Shown: one piece after another, positions 18,473 through 27,653 of the stretch
Layout: the number at the start of each line of letters is the position of its first letter
How positions within the stretch are numbered: position 1 is the first letter of the stretch
Assembly: GCA_023957975.1 (NCBI GenBank)
Contig: JAMLGM010000014.1
Coordinates: 1-48,746 of the forward strand
Reading direction: 5' to 3'
Origin: Microthrixaceae bacterium
GTDB taxonomy: Bacteria; Actinomycetota; Acidimicrobiia; Acidimicrobiales; Microtrichaceae
DNA: 48,746 nucleotides
The notes under the pieces: model-generated
What the model saw: only the letters and a program-made list of their open reading frames with translations
What the model was told of the DNA's origin: nothing
Databases searched by the model: none
Program-made: the position numbers and the translations under genes

Positions 18473-18579
18473 GGTGAACCTTCTGTTGCCGCCGACCCTT
18501 CCACGAGATGAGGGCTTCGGCGTGTCAGCTGTTGAATGACCGGTGTGATGCGACCAAACTGCCGCATACGCGACTGGTC

Positions 18580-18609
18580 ACACTATCGGGTGGGTCCGGC
18601 GGGTCGCAA
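18580..18609 (-). promoter_or_regulatory. Candidate promoter of rplM-rpsI-glmM
   Basis: TTGCGA (18604-18609), 18 bases, TAGTGT (18580-18585) on the minus strand in the truA-rplM spacer. The same TAGTGT box and 18-base spacing occur before infA. Confidence 0.5.
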
Positions 18610-18634
18610 ATGGGTGGCTCACCGACGGCGCGCC

Positions 18635-19474
18635 TCACCACGAGTCGTAGCCGACTTCCACGAGGCACAACCCTTCGGGCGGAGCGAGCCGGCCGGCGGC
18701 GTTGCGGTCGCGGGCGGCGAGAATCGATGCCACATCGTCGGGAGCGAAGCGGCCCCGGCCGACGTCCACCAGGGTGCCGGTGATGGCGCGCACCATCTGA
18801 TGACAGAACGCCCCGGCGGTGATCTCCATGCGCCAACGCTGCTCGGCGAGTTCCTGCCAGCTCACGTCGAGCACCGTTCGTTCCAGCGACCGAGCGGCGC
18901 CCCCTGGGCCGGAGGGCGGACGCCGACAGAACGAACTGAAGTCGTGTTGGCCGACGAGATGGTGCGCCCCGGCCCGCATGGCGTCGAGGTCGAGCGGGAT
19001 GCTGAGGTGCCACGTGGTGGCCGCAAGAAACGGGTTCGGGGTCTCGGTGCGCAGGATCGTGTAGTGGTACCGGCGCCAGCGGGCGCTGAAGCGGGCATCG
19101 AAGTCGCTCGACACGATGGCGGCCTCGCGCACCACGATGTGCGGGCCGAGCACCGAGTTCACCGACTTGCGGAGACGGGTGAGGTCGAGGCGTTCGGAGC
19201 GAGTGTCGAAGGTGACGACCTGACCCCACGCGTGAACGCCGCGGTCGGTGCGGCCGGCTCCGGTGACAACGATCGGCTCGCGCAGCACCTTGGACAGGTG
19301 TGCCTCGAGGTCGCCCGCCACGGTGCGCACCCCCTCGTTTCGAGCGAACCCGGCGAATGGGGTGCCGTCATACGCGACGAGGAGCCGCACCCGTCGGGGC
19401 GGCTCCTCGGTCGGTTCAGTTCTCGAGGGCGACTCGTTCGAGGGCGACTCGTTCGATGTCGGGTCCTGCACCAT
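18635..19474 (-). CDS. truA: tRNA pseudouridine(38-40) synthase TruA
   Basis: TruA makes pseudouridine at positions 38-40 of the tRNA anticodon arm. The catalytic Asp is in GAGRTDRGVHAWGQ; RRYHYTI and AGAFCHQMVRAITGTL are the other family motifs. The first ~27 residues are a non-conserved Ser/Pro/Glu leader with a duplicated SNESP, from a 15-bp repeat near 19424-19454, so a start at a later codon cannot be excluded. It follows rplQ by 56 bases, as in most actinobacteria. Confidence 0.95.
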   Translation of the reverse strand: MVQDPTSNESPSNESPSRTEPTEEPPRRVRLLVAYDGTPFAGFARNEGVRTVAGDLEAHLSKVLREPIVVTGAGRTDRGVHAWGQVVTFDTRSERLDLTRLRKSVNSVLGPHIVVREAAIVSSDFDARFSARWRRYHYTILRTETPNPFLAATTWHLSIPLDLDAMRAGAHHLVGQHDFSSFCRRPPSGPGGAARSLERTVLDVSWQELAEQRWRMEITAGAFCHQMVRAITGTLVDVGRGRFAPDDVASILAARDRNAAGRLAPPEGLCLVEVGYDSW

Positions 19475-19530
19475 CGTCGTCTCGACGCGGTCGTGGCAAC
19501 GTCGCCGACCGAGCCGGTCAGCGGCGTCGT

Positions 19531-19884
19531 TCAGACCAGTTCGATGCGCGCCATCGGGGCGTTGTCACCCTGGCGCGGGCCGAGCTTGAGCACGCGGGTG
19601 TAGCCACCCGGCCGATCGGCGTAACGCGGGCCGACCTCGTCCATGAGCTTCGCAGCGATCTCCTGATCGCCAAGGAACGCAAGGATCTGGCGGTGGTTGT
19701 GCAGCCCACCCTTGCGGGCCTTGGTGATGATCTTCTCGGCGACGGGCCGAAGGGCCTTGGCCTTGGCCTCGGTGGTCACGATGCCTTCCGCAGCGATCAG
19801 CGACGCCACGAGGTTCGCCATGAGCAGGCGCTGATGGCCTGCGCTGCCGCCGAATCGACGGGCCTTTTTCGGGGTTCCAACCAT
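19531..19884 (-). CDS. rplQ: 50S ribosomal protein L17
   Basis: L17 (117 residues) begins MVGTPKKARRFGGSAGHQRLL with the conserved LIAAEGIVTTEAKAKALRP block. It is the last ribosomal gene of the alpha operon and follows rpoA by 9 bases. Confidence 0.98.
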   Translation of the reverse strand: MVGTPKKARRFGGSAGHQRLLMANLVASLIAAEGIVTTEAKAKALRPVAEKIITKARKGGLHNHRQILAFLGDQEIAAKLMDEVGPRYADRPGGYTRVLKLGPRQGDNAPMARIELV

Positions 19885-19893
19885 GGGTGATCC

Positions 19894-20832
19894 TTAGCTG
19901 CGTCCGCGCAGGCTCAACCCGCGCTCATCGAGCTTGACGAGCACTTCGTCAAGCGACTTCTGTCCAAAATTCGTGATGGCCAACAGGTCGTCCTCGGTCT
20001 TCATGAGGAGTTCGCCGACCGTGTTGACCTGGGCTCGCTTCAAGCAGTTGCGGGGGCGTTCCGACAGGTCGAGGTCTTCGATGGCCAAGTCGAGGTCCGG
20101 CGACGTCATCTGGGGGATGACCACCTCGCCGATCTCGAGGCCCTGGGGCTCGTCGCTCATCTCCTCGACGAGTTGCACGAGCGCACGAAGCGTCCCTCCG
20201 GCCGAGGCCAGGCTCTCGCGGGGGTTCATCGAACCGTCGGTTTCGATGTCGAGGACCAGGCGATCGAAGTTGGTCGACTGCTCGACGCGGACCGGCTCGA
20301 CCGTGAACGCCACCCGGCGCACGGGCGAAAAGATCGCATCGACCGGGATGACCCCGATCGTTCCCGAACCGCGGCTGGCGTCGGCCTGCAGGTAGCCGCG
20401 CCCGCGCTCGATCGTGAGATCGGCGGCGATGCGGCCCTTCGCGTTGACCGTGGCGATGTGGAGGTCGCCGTTGAGGATCTCGACGTCTGCGGTGGTCTGA
20501 ATGTCGGCCGCGGTGACCTCGGCAGGGCCCGCGATGTCGAGGCGAACCGTCACGGGCTCATCGCTGTGGCTCACCACGACGATGTCTTTCAAGTTCAAGA
20601 TGACGTCGGTGACGTCTTCGGTGACACCGGTGATGGTGTCGAATTCGTGCAGCGCCTCATCGAAGCGAACCTGGGTGATCGCAGCACCCGGGATCGACGA
20701 CAACAGCGTGCGCCGCAGCGAATTGCCGATGGTGTGCCCGAAACCGGGCTCGAGCGGGCTGATGGCAAACCGTTGACGGTTGCCCTCTACATCGTCGATG
20801 GCTTCGACGGTCGGTCGCTGAATGATCAGCAT
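19894..20832 (-). CDS. rpoA: RNA polymerase alpha subunit
   Basis: Alpha (312 residues) nucleates RNA polymerase assembly and its C-terminal domain contacts UP elements and activators. The N-terminal dimerisation segment EPGFGHTIGNSLRRTLLSSIPG and the C-terminal DLDLSERPRNCLKRAQVNTVGELL and NFGQKSLDEV helices are intact. An 82-base spacer with two adjacent hairpins separates it from rpsD. Confidence 0.98.
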   Translation of the reverse strand: MLIIQRPTVEAIDDVEGNRQRFAISPLEPGFGHTIGNSLRRTLLSSIPGAAITQVRFDEALHEFDTITGVTEDVTDVILNLKDIVVVSHSDEPVTVRLDIAGPAEVTAADIQTTADVEILNGDLHIATVNAKGRIAADLTIERGRGYLQADASRGSGTIGVIPVDAIFSPVRRVAFTVEPVRVEQSTNFDRLVLDIETDGSMNPRESLASAGGTLRALVQLVEEMSDEPQGLEIGEVVIPQMTSPDLDLAIEDLDLSERPRNCLKRAQVNTVGELLMKTEDDLLAITNFGQKSLDEVLVKLDERGLSLRGRS

Positions 20833-20855
20833 ATTTCGCTACCTCGGGGTCAGAC

Positions 20856-20900
20856 GTTCGGGGAAATCGGGCACCCGAACCCGGCGCCGGAGGGCGCCGG
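20856..20900 (-). promoter_or_regulatory. Two adjacent hairpins between rpsD and rpoA
   Basis: A perfect 8-bp stem with a 4-base loop (20881-20900) abuts a perfect 7-bp stem (20856-20862 with 20874-20880) with no base between them. They could attenuate or stabilise the rpoA message, or bind S4, which is encoded directly upstream. Confidence 0.55.
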
Positions 20901-20914
20901 TCGGGCATGGAGGA

Positions 20915-21532
20915 CTACTTCGAGTAGAGCTCGACGATGAGCTGTTCGCGCACCTGGGTGTCGATCTGCTCACGAATCGGCAACTCGCGCACCGAGACTT
21001 CCTGGCCGCCGTCGGTGGCATCGAGCCACGCCGGCACCGCACGACCGAGGGTGTCCATGTTGTGCTGGATCACGATGAGGTTGCGCGCCTTGTCGCGAAG
21101 TCGGATGACATCGCCTTTGCGCACGCGGTAGCTGGGGATGTTCACCCGGCGGCCGTTGACCTCGATGTGTCCGTGGCCCGTCAGTTGACGAGCCTGTGGG
21201 CGAGTCGCCGCCCATCCAGCGCGGTAGACGACGTTGTCGAGGCGCAGTTCGCAGTAACGAAGCAGGTTCTCACCCGTCACGCCCTGGCGACGAGACGCCT
21301 CGGCGTAGAGGGTGCGGAACTGCTTTTCGTTGATGCCGTAGGTGAAGCGGGCCTTTTGCTTTTCCTGCATCTGAAGCAGGTACTCGCTCACGTTGCCGCG
21401 ACGACGGGTACGGCCGTGGTCGCCTGGAGGATACGGGCGCTTCTCCATGGCGATGTTTTCGCCCTTGGTACCCCAGATGTTGGTACCGAGACGGCGCGAC
21501 ACCCGCGCCTTGGGTCCGGTGTAACGAGCCAT
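20915..21532 (-). CDS. rpsD: 30S ribosomal protein S4
   Basis: S4 (205 residues) initiates 30S assembly and in several bacteria represses its own operon. It starts MARYTGPKARVSRRLG after a GGAGGAA ribosome site, 2 bases from the rpsK stop. The N-terminal zinc cysteines of C+ forms are absent, so this is the C- type. The S4 RNA-binding domain is seen as LRLDNVVYRAGWA and the GHIEVNGRRVNIPSYRV block. Confidence 0.97.
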   Translation of the reverse strand: MARYTGPKARVSRRLGTNIWGTKGENIAMEKRPYPPGDHGRTRRRGNVSEYLLQMQEKQKARFTYGINEKQFRTLYAEASRRQGVTGENLLRYCELRLDNVVYRAGWAATRPQARQLTGHGHIEVNGRRVNIPSYRVRKGDVIRLRDKARNLIVIQHNMDTLGRAVPAWLDATDGGQEVSVRELPIREQIDTQVREQLIVELYSK

Positions 21533-21534
21533 GA

Positions 21535-21933
21535 TCAGTTCCTCCGACGCTTGGGCGGGCGACAACCGTTGTGGGGCACCGGCGTCACGTCTTTGATGCC
21601 GGTCACCTCGATGCCGACGTTCTGAATCGAGCGAATCGCGGTTTCACGGCCCGAACCCGGACCCTTCACCACGACGTCGACCTTGCGCACACCGTGCTCC
21701 ATCGCCCGACGGGCGGCCTGCTCGGCGGCGAGCTGAGCGGCGAAGGGAGTCGACTTGCGCGAACCCTTGAACCCGACGTTGCCGGCCGAGGCCCAGGAGA
21801 TCACGTTGCCGTCCTGGTCGGTGATCGACACGATCGTGTTGTTGAAGGAACTCTTGATGTGCACCACGCCGTGGTTGACGTTCTTGCGTTCCTTCTTGCG
21901 AGGGCGACGCCCTCCTGCTGGTTGCTTCGCCAT
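21535..21933 (-). CDS. rpsK: 30S ribosomal protein S11
   Basis: S11 (132 residues) lies on the 30S platform. [37 protein letters not shown] and the C-terminal [11 protein letters not shown] are diagnostic. Its ATG overlaps the rpsM stop by one base (TAATG). Confidence 0.98.
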   Translation of the reverse strand: MAKQPAGGRRPRKKERKNVNHGVVHIKSSFNNTIVSITDQDGNVISWASAGNVGFKGSRKSTPFAAQLAAEQAARRAMEHGVRKVDVVVKGPGSGRETAIRSIQNVGIEVTGIKDVTPVPHNGCRPPKRRRN

Positions 21934-22310
21934 TACTTGCGGACCTTCTTCTTACCGGCAACGGTCTTCTTGGGACCCTTGCGGGTGCGGGCGTTGGTGT
22001 GGGTGCGCTGACCGCGAACCGGCAGGCCGCGGCGGTGGCGCAGGCCCTGGTAGCAGCCGATCTCCATCTTGCGCTTGATGTTCTGGGAGATGTCGCGGCG
22101 CAGATCGCCCTCAACCTTGAAGTTCTCCTCGATGTGGGCGCGGAGGCGGTTGACCTCTTCCTCGGTCAGATCGCGGACCCGGGTGCTCTCATCGAGCCCG
22201 AGGGAGGCGCAGATCGACTCCGAGGTGGACAAGCCAATTCCATAGATGTAGGTGAGAGAAATCACCAGGCGCTTTTCGCGCGGGATGTCGACACCGGAAA
22301 TACGAGCCAT
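21933..22310 (-). CDS. rpsM: 30S ribosomal protein S13
   Basis: S13 (125 residues) contacts the P-site tRNA and forms bridges to the 50S. The true start is [14 protein letters not shown] at 22310, after a GAGG site 10 bases from the rpmJ stop. [16 protein letters not shown] and the basic [15 protein letters not shown] tail are typical. Confidence 0.98.
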   Translation of the reverse strand: MARISGVDIPREKRLVISLTYIYGIGLSTSESICASLGLDESTRVRDLTEEEVNRLRAHIEENFKVEGDLRRDISQNIKRKMEIGCYQGLRHRRGLPVRGQRTHTNARTRKGPKKTVAGKKKVRK

Positions 22311-22320
22311 TGGTGACCTC

Positions 22321-22434
22321 TCAGCCCTGGCGCTGCTTGTGGCGCGGGTTCTCGCAGATGACCTGCACACGCCCGTGGCGGCGGATCACCTTGCACTTCT
22401 CACAAATCTTTTTGACGCTCGGTCGAACCTTCAT
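22321..22434 (-). CDS. rpmJ: 50S ribosomal protein L36
   Basis: This 37-residue protein begins [17 protein letters not shown] and ends NPRHKQRQG. Cys11, Cys14, Cys27 and His32 form the zinc site, so it is the C+ form. It sits in the standard infA-rpmJ-rpsM order. Confidence 0.97.
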   Translation of the reverse strand: MKVRPSVKKICEKCKVIRRHGRVQVICENPRHKQRQG

Positions 22435-22541
22435 GTTCTGCCTTCTCTAGCGTTTGCTCTCATCGAGCGGACGACGCCGCTCATCTTGGGGATGTCCGGC
22501 CACTGATGCGGCCGAACGGGTGACTGCCTCGTCGCCGAGGC

Positions 22542-22766
22542 CTACTTGTAGCGGTACGTGATTCGACCGCGTGTCAAGTCGTACGGAGTCAGCTCCACTT
22601 GCACCTTGTCGCCCGGCAGGATGCGGATGTAGTGCATGCGCATCTTGCCGGAGATGTGGGCCAGAACCTTGTGGCCGTTGTCGAGCTCGACCCGGAACAT
22701 GGCGTTCGGGAGGGGCTCTATAACCGTTCCCTCGAGAACGATTGCGTCTTCCTTGGGCTTTGGCAG
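22542..22766 (-). CDS. infA: Translation initiation factor IF-1 with apparent CTG start
   Basis: IF-1 (74 residues) binds the ribosomal A site during initiation. The body is canonical: [38 protein letters not shown], and the ending GRITYRYK. No ATG, GTG or TTG lies in frame between the upstream stop and the conserved region. A CTG at 22766 (reading PKPKEDAIV after it) is exactly 8 bases from an AGGAGG (22775-22780), so CTG is the likely start. A nearby ATG (22774) is out of frame and touches the AGGAGG; it would come into frame only if one base were missing from the C4 run just before the CTG. Followed by rpmJ after 107 bases. Confidence 0.93.
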   Translation of the reverse strand: MPKPKEDAIVLEGTVIEPLPNAMFRVELDNGHKVLAHISGKMRMHYIRILPGDKVQVELTPYDLTRGRITYRYK

Positions 22767-22806
22767 GGGACCATCCTCCTCAGGATGTACGATTCACCGG
22801 GCCGGG

Positions 22807-22836
22807 ATCTGCGCACCAAAAAGGCGGCGCACAGAT
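22807..22836 (-). promoter_or_regulatory. Leader hairpin of infA
   Basis: An 11-bp stem (two G-U pairs as RNA) with an 8-base U-rich loop lies 26 bases upstream of the AGGAGG of infA. It could influence infA expression. Confidence 0.4.
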
Positions 22837-22848
22837 GGCCGACTGGGC

Positions 22849-22878
22849 ACACTACTGCGTGATGGGGTGGTGGAACAA
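22849..22878 (-). promoter_or_regulatory. Candidate promoter of infA-rpmJ-rpsM-rpsK-rpsD
   Basis: TTGTTC (22873-22878), 18 bases, TAGTGT (22849-22854) in the adk-infA spacer; transcription would start near 22842, giving a ~75-base leader with a hairpin. Confidence 0.5.
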
Positions 22879-22925
22879 ATGCGCCGGGTCACGGCGCCCT
22901 GGGGCAGGGTTGCGGTGGCGCGCCG

Positions 22926-23588
22926 TCACGACGACGCAGCACCGGAGTCGATCGCCGCGACCAGCGCCGCCGCAATCGACTCGGGATCGCCGACACCGTC
23001 GACGGTCACCAACTTGTCCCGGGATGAGAACCACGACATCAACGGCTCGGTTTGCGACTGGTAGGTCGCGAGCCGTTTGCGAACCGACTCCTCGGTGTCG
23101 TCGCCACGCTGGGACACGGTCCCACCGCACTTGGCGCAGACTCCGGAGTCGGCAGAGTCGTCTCCGAGCGCATAGATCGTGCCGCATGTTTCGCACACGC
23201 GACGCTTGGTGATGCGCTCGATGACGACGTCTTCGGGAACCTCGAGGTTGATCGCGAGATCGACCCCTTGAGGTGCCAGGAGATCGTTGAGAAATTCTGC
23301 CTGGGGCGGGGTACGCGGGTAGCCGTCGAGGAGAAAACCCGCCTCGGCGTCGGATTGAGCGAGGCGCTCGCGCACCACGCCCTCCATCTGCTCGTCGGAC
23401 ACGAGCCCGCCGGCATCCATGACCGCCTTGACCGCGAGGCCGAACTCCGAGCCGGTGGCCGCCGAGGCGCGCAACATGTCGCCGGTGGAGATGTGGGGAA
23501 TCCCGTAGTGCGCGGCGAGCCGTGCCGCCTGGGTTCCTTTTCCGGCGCCTTGGCGACCGAAGATGATCAAACGAAGAGGTGATGACAT
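22926..23588 (-). CDS. adk: Adenylate kinase, zinc-LID form
   Basis: Adk (220 residues) equilibrates ATP, AMP and ADP. It has the P-loop GRQGAGKGT (Arg where Pro is usual), STGDMLRA, the LLDGYPRT motif and a long LID with a four-cysteine zinc site (CETCG...CAKCGG). It lies 40 bases after secY. Methionine aminopeptidase (map), often between adk and infA, is absent here. Confidence 0.97.
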   Translation of the reverse strand: MSSPLRLIIFGRQGAGKGTQAARLAAHYGIPHISTGDMLRASAATGSEFGLAVKAVMDAGGLVSDEQMEGVVRERLAQSDAEAGFLLDGYPRTPPQAEFLNDLLAPQGVDLAINLEVPEDVVIERITKRRVCETCGTIYALGDDSADSGVCAKCGGTVSQRGDDTEESVRKRLATYQSQTEPLMSWFSSRDKLVTVDGVGDPESIAAALVAAIDSGAASS

Positions 23589-23628
23589 GACGGGTGCACG
23601 CTGATTCGTGGGTCGCGGTGTGACGAGG

Positions 23629-24957
23629 TCACTTCGCGCCCAGGAACCCCTCGTAGTTACGCATCATGAGCTGACCGTCGATCTGCTTCATCGTTTCGAG
23701 GGCCACGCCCACGGCGATGAGCAGCGAGGTGCCGCCCAGGTTCTGGGTGATGTATGCGGTGTCGCCGGACAGGATGAACCCCAACACGACGGCAGGCAGG
23801 ATGGCGAGCGCCGCGATGAACAGCGCTCCAGGAAGGGTGATCCGGCTCAGCACCTTGGCCAGATAGGTCTCGGTTTGGGGTCCGGGGCGGATGCCGGGGA
23901 TGAACCCACCCTGCTTGCGCAGGTTGTCGGCCTGTTGTGCCGGGTCGAAGGCGATGGCGGTGTAGAAGTAGGCGAACCCGACGATCATCAACCCGTAGAA
24001 GGCGAGATACAGCGGGTCGGTGCCGCCGCGGAACCGGTCGTTGATGAAACGCGACAGGCTCGCTCCCCAACCGTCTCCTGGCAGCACCTGGCTGAGCAGC
24101 ACCGGCAGGTTCAACACCGCGCTGGCGAAGATGATCGGGATGACGCCCGCCTGGTTGACCTTGAGCGGGATGTAACTGTTCTGCCCGCCGTACATGCGCC
24201 GGCCGACGACTCGCTTGGCGAACTGCACCGGGATGCGACGCTGCCCCTGTTCGATGAACACGACGAAGACCACGAGCAACACCGACATCGCGACGACGAT
24301 GGCGATGCCACCCCAGCCGTTTTCGGCTTTGACCTGGCCGCCGGTGCCGGGCAGCGAACTCACCACCGAAGCGAAGATGAGCAGCGACATGCCGTTGCCG
24401 ATGCCCCGCTGGGTGATCAACTCGCCCATCCACATCAACAGCGCCGTGCCAGCGGTGAGGGTGACCACGATCAACAACACTCGGAACAGCCCGAAGTTCG
24501 GGACGAGGTCGAGATTGGAGTTACCCGACACGAGCCCGCCGCCGCCGTTGTGGAACAGGAACACCATGCCGGTGCCCTGCAACACGGCGATGGCCACGGT
24601 GACATAGCGGGTCCACTGGGTGGTCTTGCGCTGACCGACCGCGCCCTGCTCCTGCCACTGCTGCAGTTTCGGAATCACCACGGTGAGGATCTGCATGATG
24701 ATCGACGACGTGATGTAGGGCATGATGCCGAGCGCGAAGACGCTGAAGCGGGTCAGTGCGCTTCCGGAAAACAGCGTGAGGAACGTCAACACGCCGCCCT
24801 GTTCTGCCTGCTCCTTCAGTGCAGCAACGGCGTTCTGGTCGATTCCGGGGGTCGGCACAAAGGACCCGAACCGGTAGATCGCCAGCATCGCGATGGTGAA
24901 CAGGATCTTGTTTCGAAGGTCGGGGACCTTCACCACGTTGCGCAGCGTGGACAACAC
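23629..24957 (-). CDS. secY: Protein translocase subunit SecY
   Basis: SecY (442 residues) is the membrane channel for Sec export and membrane insertion. Ten hydrophobic segments are apparent, with the conserved N-terminal PDLRNKILFT, GIMPYITSSIIMQ and RGIGNGMSLLIF and the GGFIPGIRPG loop. It starts with GTG (VLSTLRN) after a GGAGAG site. It follows rplO after a spacer containing a strong hairpin, so it may be partly attenuated or separately promoted. Confidence 0.97.
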   Translation of the reverse strand: MLSTLRNVVKVPDLRNKILFTIAMLAIYRFGSFVPTPGIDQNAVAALKEQAEQGGVLTFLTLFSGSALTRFSVFALGIMPYITSSIIMQILTVVIPKLQQWQEQGAVGQRKTTQWTRYVTVAIAVLQGTGMVFLFHNGGGGLVSGNSNLDLVPNFGLFRVLLIVVTLTAGTALLMWMGELITQRGIGNGMSLLIFASVVSSLPGTGGQVKAENGWGGIAIVVAMSVLLVVFVVFIEQGQRRIPVQFAKRVVGRRMYGGQNSYIPLKVNQAGVIPIIFASAVLNLPVLLSQVLPGDGWGASLSRFINDRFRGGTDPLYLAFYGLMIVGFAYFYTAIAFDPAQQADNLRKQGGFIPGIRPGPQTETYLAKVLSRITLPGALFIAALAILPAVVLGFILSGDTAYITQNLGGTSLLIAVGVALETMKQIDGQLMMRNYEGFLGAK

Positions 24958-25026
24958 AGGGAACTCTCCAGAATGGAAACGACGTCGGTACCGAACCGTA
25001 GCCGACCGTCGGGCGAAACTACGAAG

Positions 25027-25062
25027 GGGCCCGCCGCAGCGATGAACCGCTGTGGCGGGCCC
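25027..25062 (-). terminator. Strong hairpin between rplO and secY
   Basis: A 14-bp stem (one G-U) with an 8-base loop, 11 bases after rplO. There is no long T-run after it. It may reduce read-through into secY or protect the upstream ribosomal mRNA. Confidence 0.55.
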
Positions 25063-25073
25063 GATCCGCGAGA

Positions 25074-25559
25074 TCAGCGGTTGGTGTGGGCGCTGCCGTG
25101 GAAGGCGGGGCGTACGCCGAAGGGCTTGGGCAGGACCTCGATGGTTCCGCCGGCCGCAACGATCGCCGCTTCGGCGCTCTTGGAAAAGGCGTGGGCCTTC
25201 ACCGTGACGGCACCGTTGAGTTCGCCACGGCCGAGGATCTTCACGAGCGCACCCTTGGAGATGAGGCTCTTGGCGTACAGCGCCTCGGGGGTGACCTCGG
25301 TGAGACCGGACTCGGCGATCGTGTCGAGGTTGACGCCCTGGTATTCGACGCGGAACGGGTTGTTGAACCCCTTCAACTTGGGGACCCGCATGCTGAGCGG
25401 AAGCTGGCCACCTTCGAACGCGACCGGAATCGTGTTGCGGGCCTTCTGGCCCTTGGTGCCGCGGCCGGCGGTCTTGCCGCCCTTGCCTCCGATGCCGCGA
25501 CCGACGCGCTTGCGTGAGCGGTTCGCGCCCTCGGCGGGCTTCAAGTCATGGACCTTCAT
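25074..25559 (-). CDS. rplO: 50S ribosomal protein L15
   Basis: L15 (161 residues) starts [22 protein letters not shown], with the long Gly/Lys-rich extension ([18 protein letters not shown]) that penetrates the 50S core. It lies 3 bases after rpmD. Confidence 0.98.
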   Translation of the reverse strand: MKVHDLKPAEGANRSRKRVGRGIGGKGGKTAGRGTKGQKARNTIPVAFEGGQLPLSMRVPKLKGFNNPFRVEYQGVNLDTIAESGLTEVTPEALYAKSLISKGALVKILGRGELNGAVTVKAHAFSKSAEAAIVAAGGTIEVLPKPFGVRPAFHGSAHTNR

Positions 25560-25562
25560 TGG

Positions 25563-25757
25563 TTACCCCTCATCCTCGGACACCGCTTCGACCTTGATCA
25601 GGTGCGGGACCTTGTTGATCTGGCCGCGGGTGTCCGGCGTGTCCGGCAAAACGTTGGTGTGTCCGATGCGGCGCAGGCCGAGCGCACGAAGCGTGCCGCG
25701 CTGCTTGGGCTTGGTTCCGATCGAGGATCGGACCTGGGTGACCTTCAACATCGCCAT
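25563..25757 (-). CDS. rpmD: 50S ribosomal protein L30
   Basis: L30 (64 residues) shows [38 protein letters not shown], here noted as LKVTQVRS and [14 protein letters not shown] motifs. ATG 25757 overlaps the rpsE stop by one base (TGATG); a GTG directly before and an ATG 9 bases after are less likely. The last residues (EAVSEDEG) are unusually acidic. Confidence 0.95.
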   Translation of the reverse strand: MAMLKVTQVRSSIGTKPKQRGTLRALGLRRIGHTNVLPDTPDTRGQINKVPHLIKVEAVSEDEG

Positions 25758-26326
25758 CACTTCACCTCAAGGGGTTCTGGCGCAGGTCCACGCTGGGACT
25801 CACGGTAGGCGTTGAGGAGACCCTTGGGTACGAACTCCTCCGGGTCGAGGCCGCGCAGACGAGCGATCTCGTCGGGGCGGCGCAGGTTCTGCAAGCCGTT
25901 GATGGTCGCACGAGCCACGTTGATGTAGTTCGCCGATCCGAGCGACTTGCACAACACGTCGTGGATGCCGGCCTCTTCGAGGATCTGACGTGCCACGCCG
26001 CCGGCGATGACGCCGGTACCGGGGGCCGCCGGCTGCAACAGCACGCGGCCGGCACCGAGCTGGCCGATGATCGGGTGGGTGATCGTCGTTCCGGCGAGGG
26101 GAACTTCGAAGAGGTTCTTGCGAGCCTCTTCGGTGCCCTTCTGGATGGCGAGGGGAACTTCCTTCGCCTTGCCGTAGCCGAGGCCCACACGACCGGCGCC
26201 GTCACCGATCACCACGAGAGCGGTGAAGCTGAAGCGACGGCCGCCCTTGACGACCTTGGCGACGCGGTTGATGTTGATGACCCGCGAATCGCGAAGCTGC
26301 AGGTCGGAATCGTTGTTGTTCGACAT
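25757..26326 (-). CDS. rpsE: 30S ribosomal protein S5
   Basis: S5 (189 residues) guards decoding fidelity. The double-stranded-RNA-binding domain ([23 protein letters not shown] segment) and [11 protein letters not shown] are present. Its ATG overlaps the rplR stop by one base. Confidence 0.98.
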   Translation of the reverse strand: MSNNNDSDLQLRDSRVININRVAKVVKGGRRFSFTALVVIGDGAGRVGLGYGKAKEVPLAIQKGTEEARKNLFEVPLAGTTITHPIIGQLGAGRVLLQPAAPGTGVIAGGVARQILEEAGIHDVLCKSLGSANYINVARATINGLQNLRRPDEIARLRGLDPEEFVPKGLLNAYRESQRGPAPEPLEVK

Positions 26327-26688
26327 CAGAACTCCAATCCGGCTTCGCGAGCGGCATCGGCGACCGCAGCGATTCGTCCGTGGTAGTTGAACCCGCCGCG
26401 GTCGAACACGACGGTGGTGACCCCGGCGGCTTTGGCCCGCTCGGCGACGAGCGTGCCGACCTTTGCGGCGCCTTCTTTGTTTCCGGCGACGCTACGCAGG
26501 TCGGCCTCGTGGGTCGACGCAGCGGCCAGGGTACGGCCGGTCGAGTCGTCGATGACCTGGGCGGTCATGTGCTTGTTCGAGCGGAACACCGCAAGGCGCG
26601 GACGCTCGGAGGTACCGATGACGGCCTTGCGGACACGGGCGTGGCGCCGAATCCGGGCGTCGCGGGTGTACTTCGCCTTATCGCTCAT
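26326..26688 (-). CDS. rplR: 50S ribosomal protein L18
   Basis: L18 (120 residues) carries 5S rRNA into the 50S subunit. [20 protein letters not shown] and the [22 protein letters not shown] end are typical. One-base overlap with rplF upstream. Confidence 0.98.
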   Translation of the reverse strand: MSDKAKYTRDARIRRHARVRKAVIGTSERPRLAVFRSNKHMTAQVIDDSTGRTLAAASTHEADLRSVAGNKEGAAKVGTLVAERAKAAGVTTVVFDRGGFNYHGRIAAVADAAREAGLEF

Positions 26689-27227
26689 TACTTGCCAGCC
26701 TTTCCGGCCTTGCGGCGGACGTGCTCACCCGAGTAGCGCACACCCTTGCCCTTGTAGGGCTCTGGCTTGCGGATACTGCGGATGTTGGCGGCGACCTGTC
26801 CGACGAGAACCTTGTCGATGCCGTGGACTTCGATCTTGGTCGGAGCCGGCACCACGAACTCGATGCCCGCAGGGGCCTCGAAGCTCACGGGGTGGCTGAA
26901 CCCGAGCTGCAGATCGAGGGCGTTGGAGCCCTTCGCCGCCGCACGGTATCCGACGCCGACGATCTCGAGGTCCTTGCGGAACCCCTCGGTCACGCCCACG
27001 ACCATGTTGTTGATGAGACTGCGGAACATGCCGTGCAGCGCACGGTTTGCCCGCTCGTCATCGGGGCGTTCCACGATGACTTCGTTCTCGCTCTGGCGCA
27101 CGGTGATGGCACCGGGGATCTCTCGGGAGAGTTCGCCCTTGGGGCCCTTCACCGCCACGACTCCATCGGCGATGGTGACGGTGACGCCGGCGGGAACCGG
27201 GATCGGCGCTTTACCGATTCGGGACAT
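26688..27227 (-). CDS. rplF: 50S ribosomal protein L6
   Basis: L6 (179 residues) lies near the GTPase-associated centre. The true start is [17 protein letters not shown] at 27227; open frame upstream of this overlaps rpsH and is not coding. The C-terminal [11 protein letters not shown] signature is intact. Confidence 0.98.
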   Translation of the reverse strand: MSRIGKAPIPVPAGVTVTIADGVVAVKGPKGELSREIPGAITVRQSENEVIVERPDDERANRALHGMFRSLINNMVVGVTEGFRKDLEIVGVGYRAAAKGSNALDLQLGFSHPVSFEAPAGIEFVVPAPTKIEVHGIDKVLVGQVAANIRSIRKPEPYKGKGVRYSGEHVRRKAGKAGK

Positions 27228-27234
27228 GTTGGAC

Positions 27235-27639
27235 CTACCAGACCTTGCAGAGGATCTCGCCGCCGACCTTGCGCTTGCGCGCTTCACGGTCGGTGAGCAG
27301 ACCGGCGGATGTCGAGAGCACAGCGATGCCGAGCCCACCGAGCACACGGGGAACCTCGTCGTGCTTGGTGTAGACGCGCAGGCCGGGCTTGGACACACGT
27401 TGGATGCCCGAGATCACGCGCTCTCGTTCGGGTGAGTACTTCAACGCAATGGTGAGGATCTGGCCCGTGTTGTTGGGCTTGTCCTTCACCGAGAACTCGC
27501 CGATGTAGCCCTCGGACTTGAGGAGGGTGGCGAGCGCAACCTTGAGTTTCGACGACGGCATGGACACGTCGTCGTGCATCGCCGTGTTGGCGTTGCGGAT
27601 ACGCGTGAGCATGTCAGCGATCGGATCAGTCATTGTCAT
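27235..27639 (-). CDS. rpsH: 30S ribosomal protein S8
   Basis: S8 (134 residues) is a central-domain assembly protein and, in E. coli, the repressor of the spc operon. [14 protein letters not shown] and the C-terminal GGEILCKVW are seen. ATG 27639 is chosen over ATG 27633 because AGGAGG is 10 bases away; this site overlaps the rpsN stop codon (TAAGGAGG). Confidence 0.98.
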   Translation of the reverse strand: MTMTDPIADMLTRIRNANTAMHDDVSMPSSKLKVALATLLKSEGYIGEFSVKDKPNNTGQILTIALKYSPERERVISGIQRVSKPGLRVYTKHDEVPRVLGGLGIAVLSTSAGLLTDREARKRKVGGEILCKVW

Positions 27640-27653
27640 ATCGAATCGCCTCC

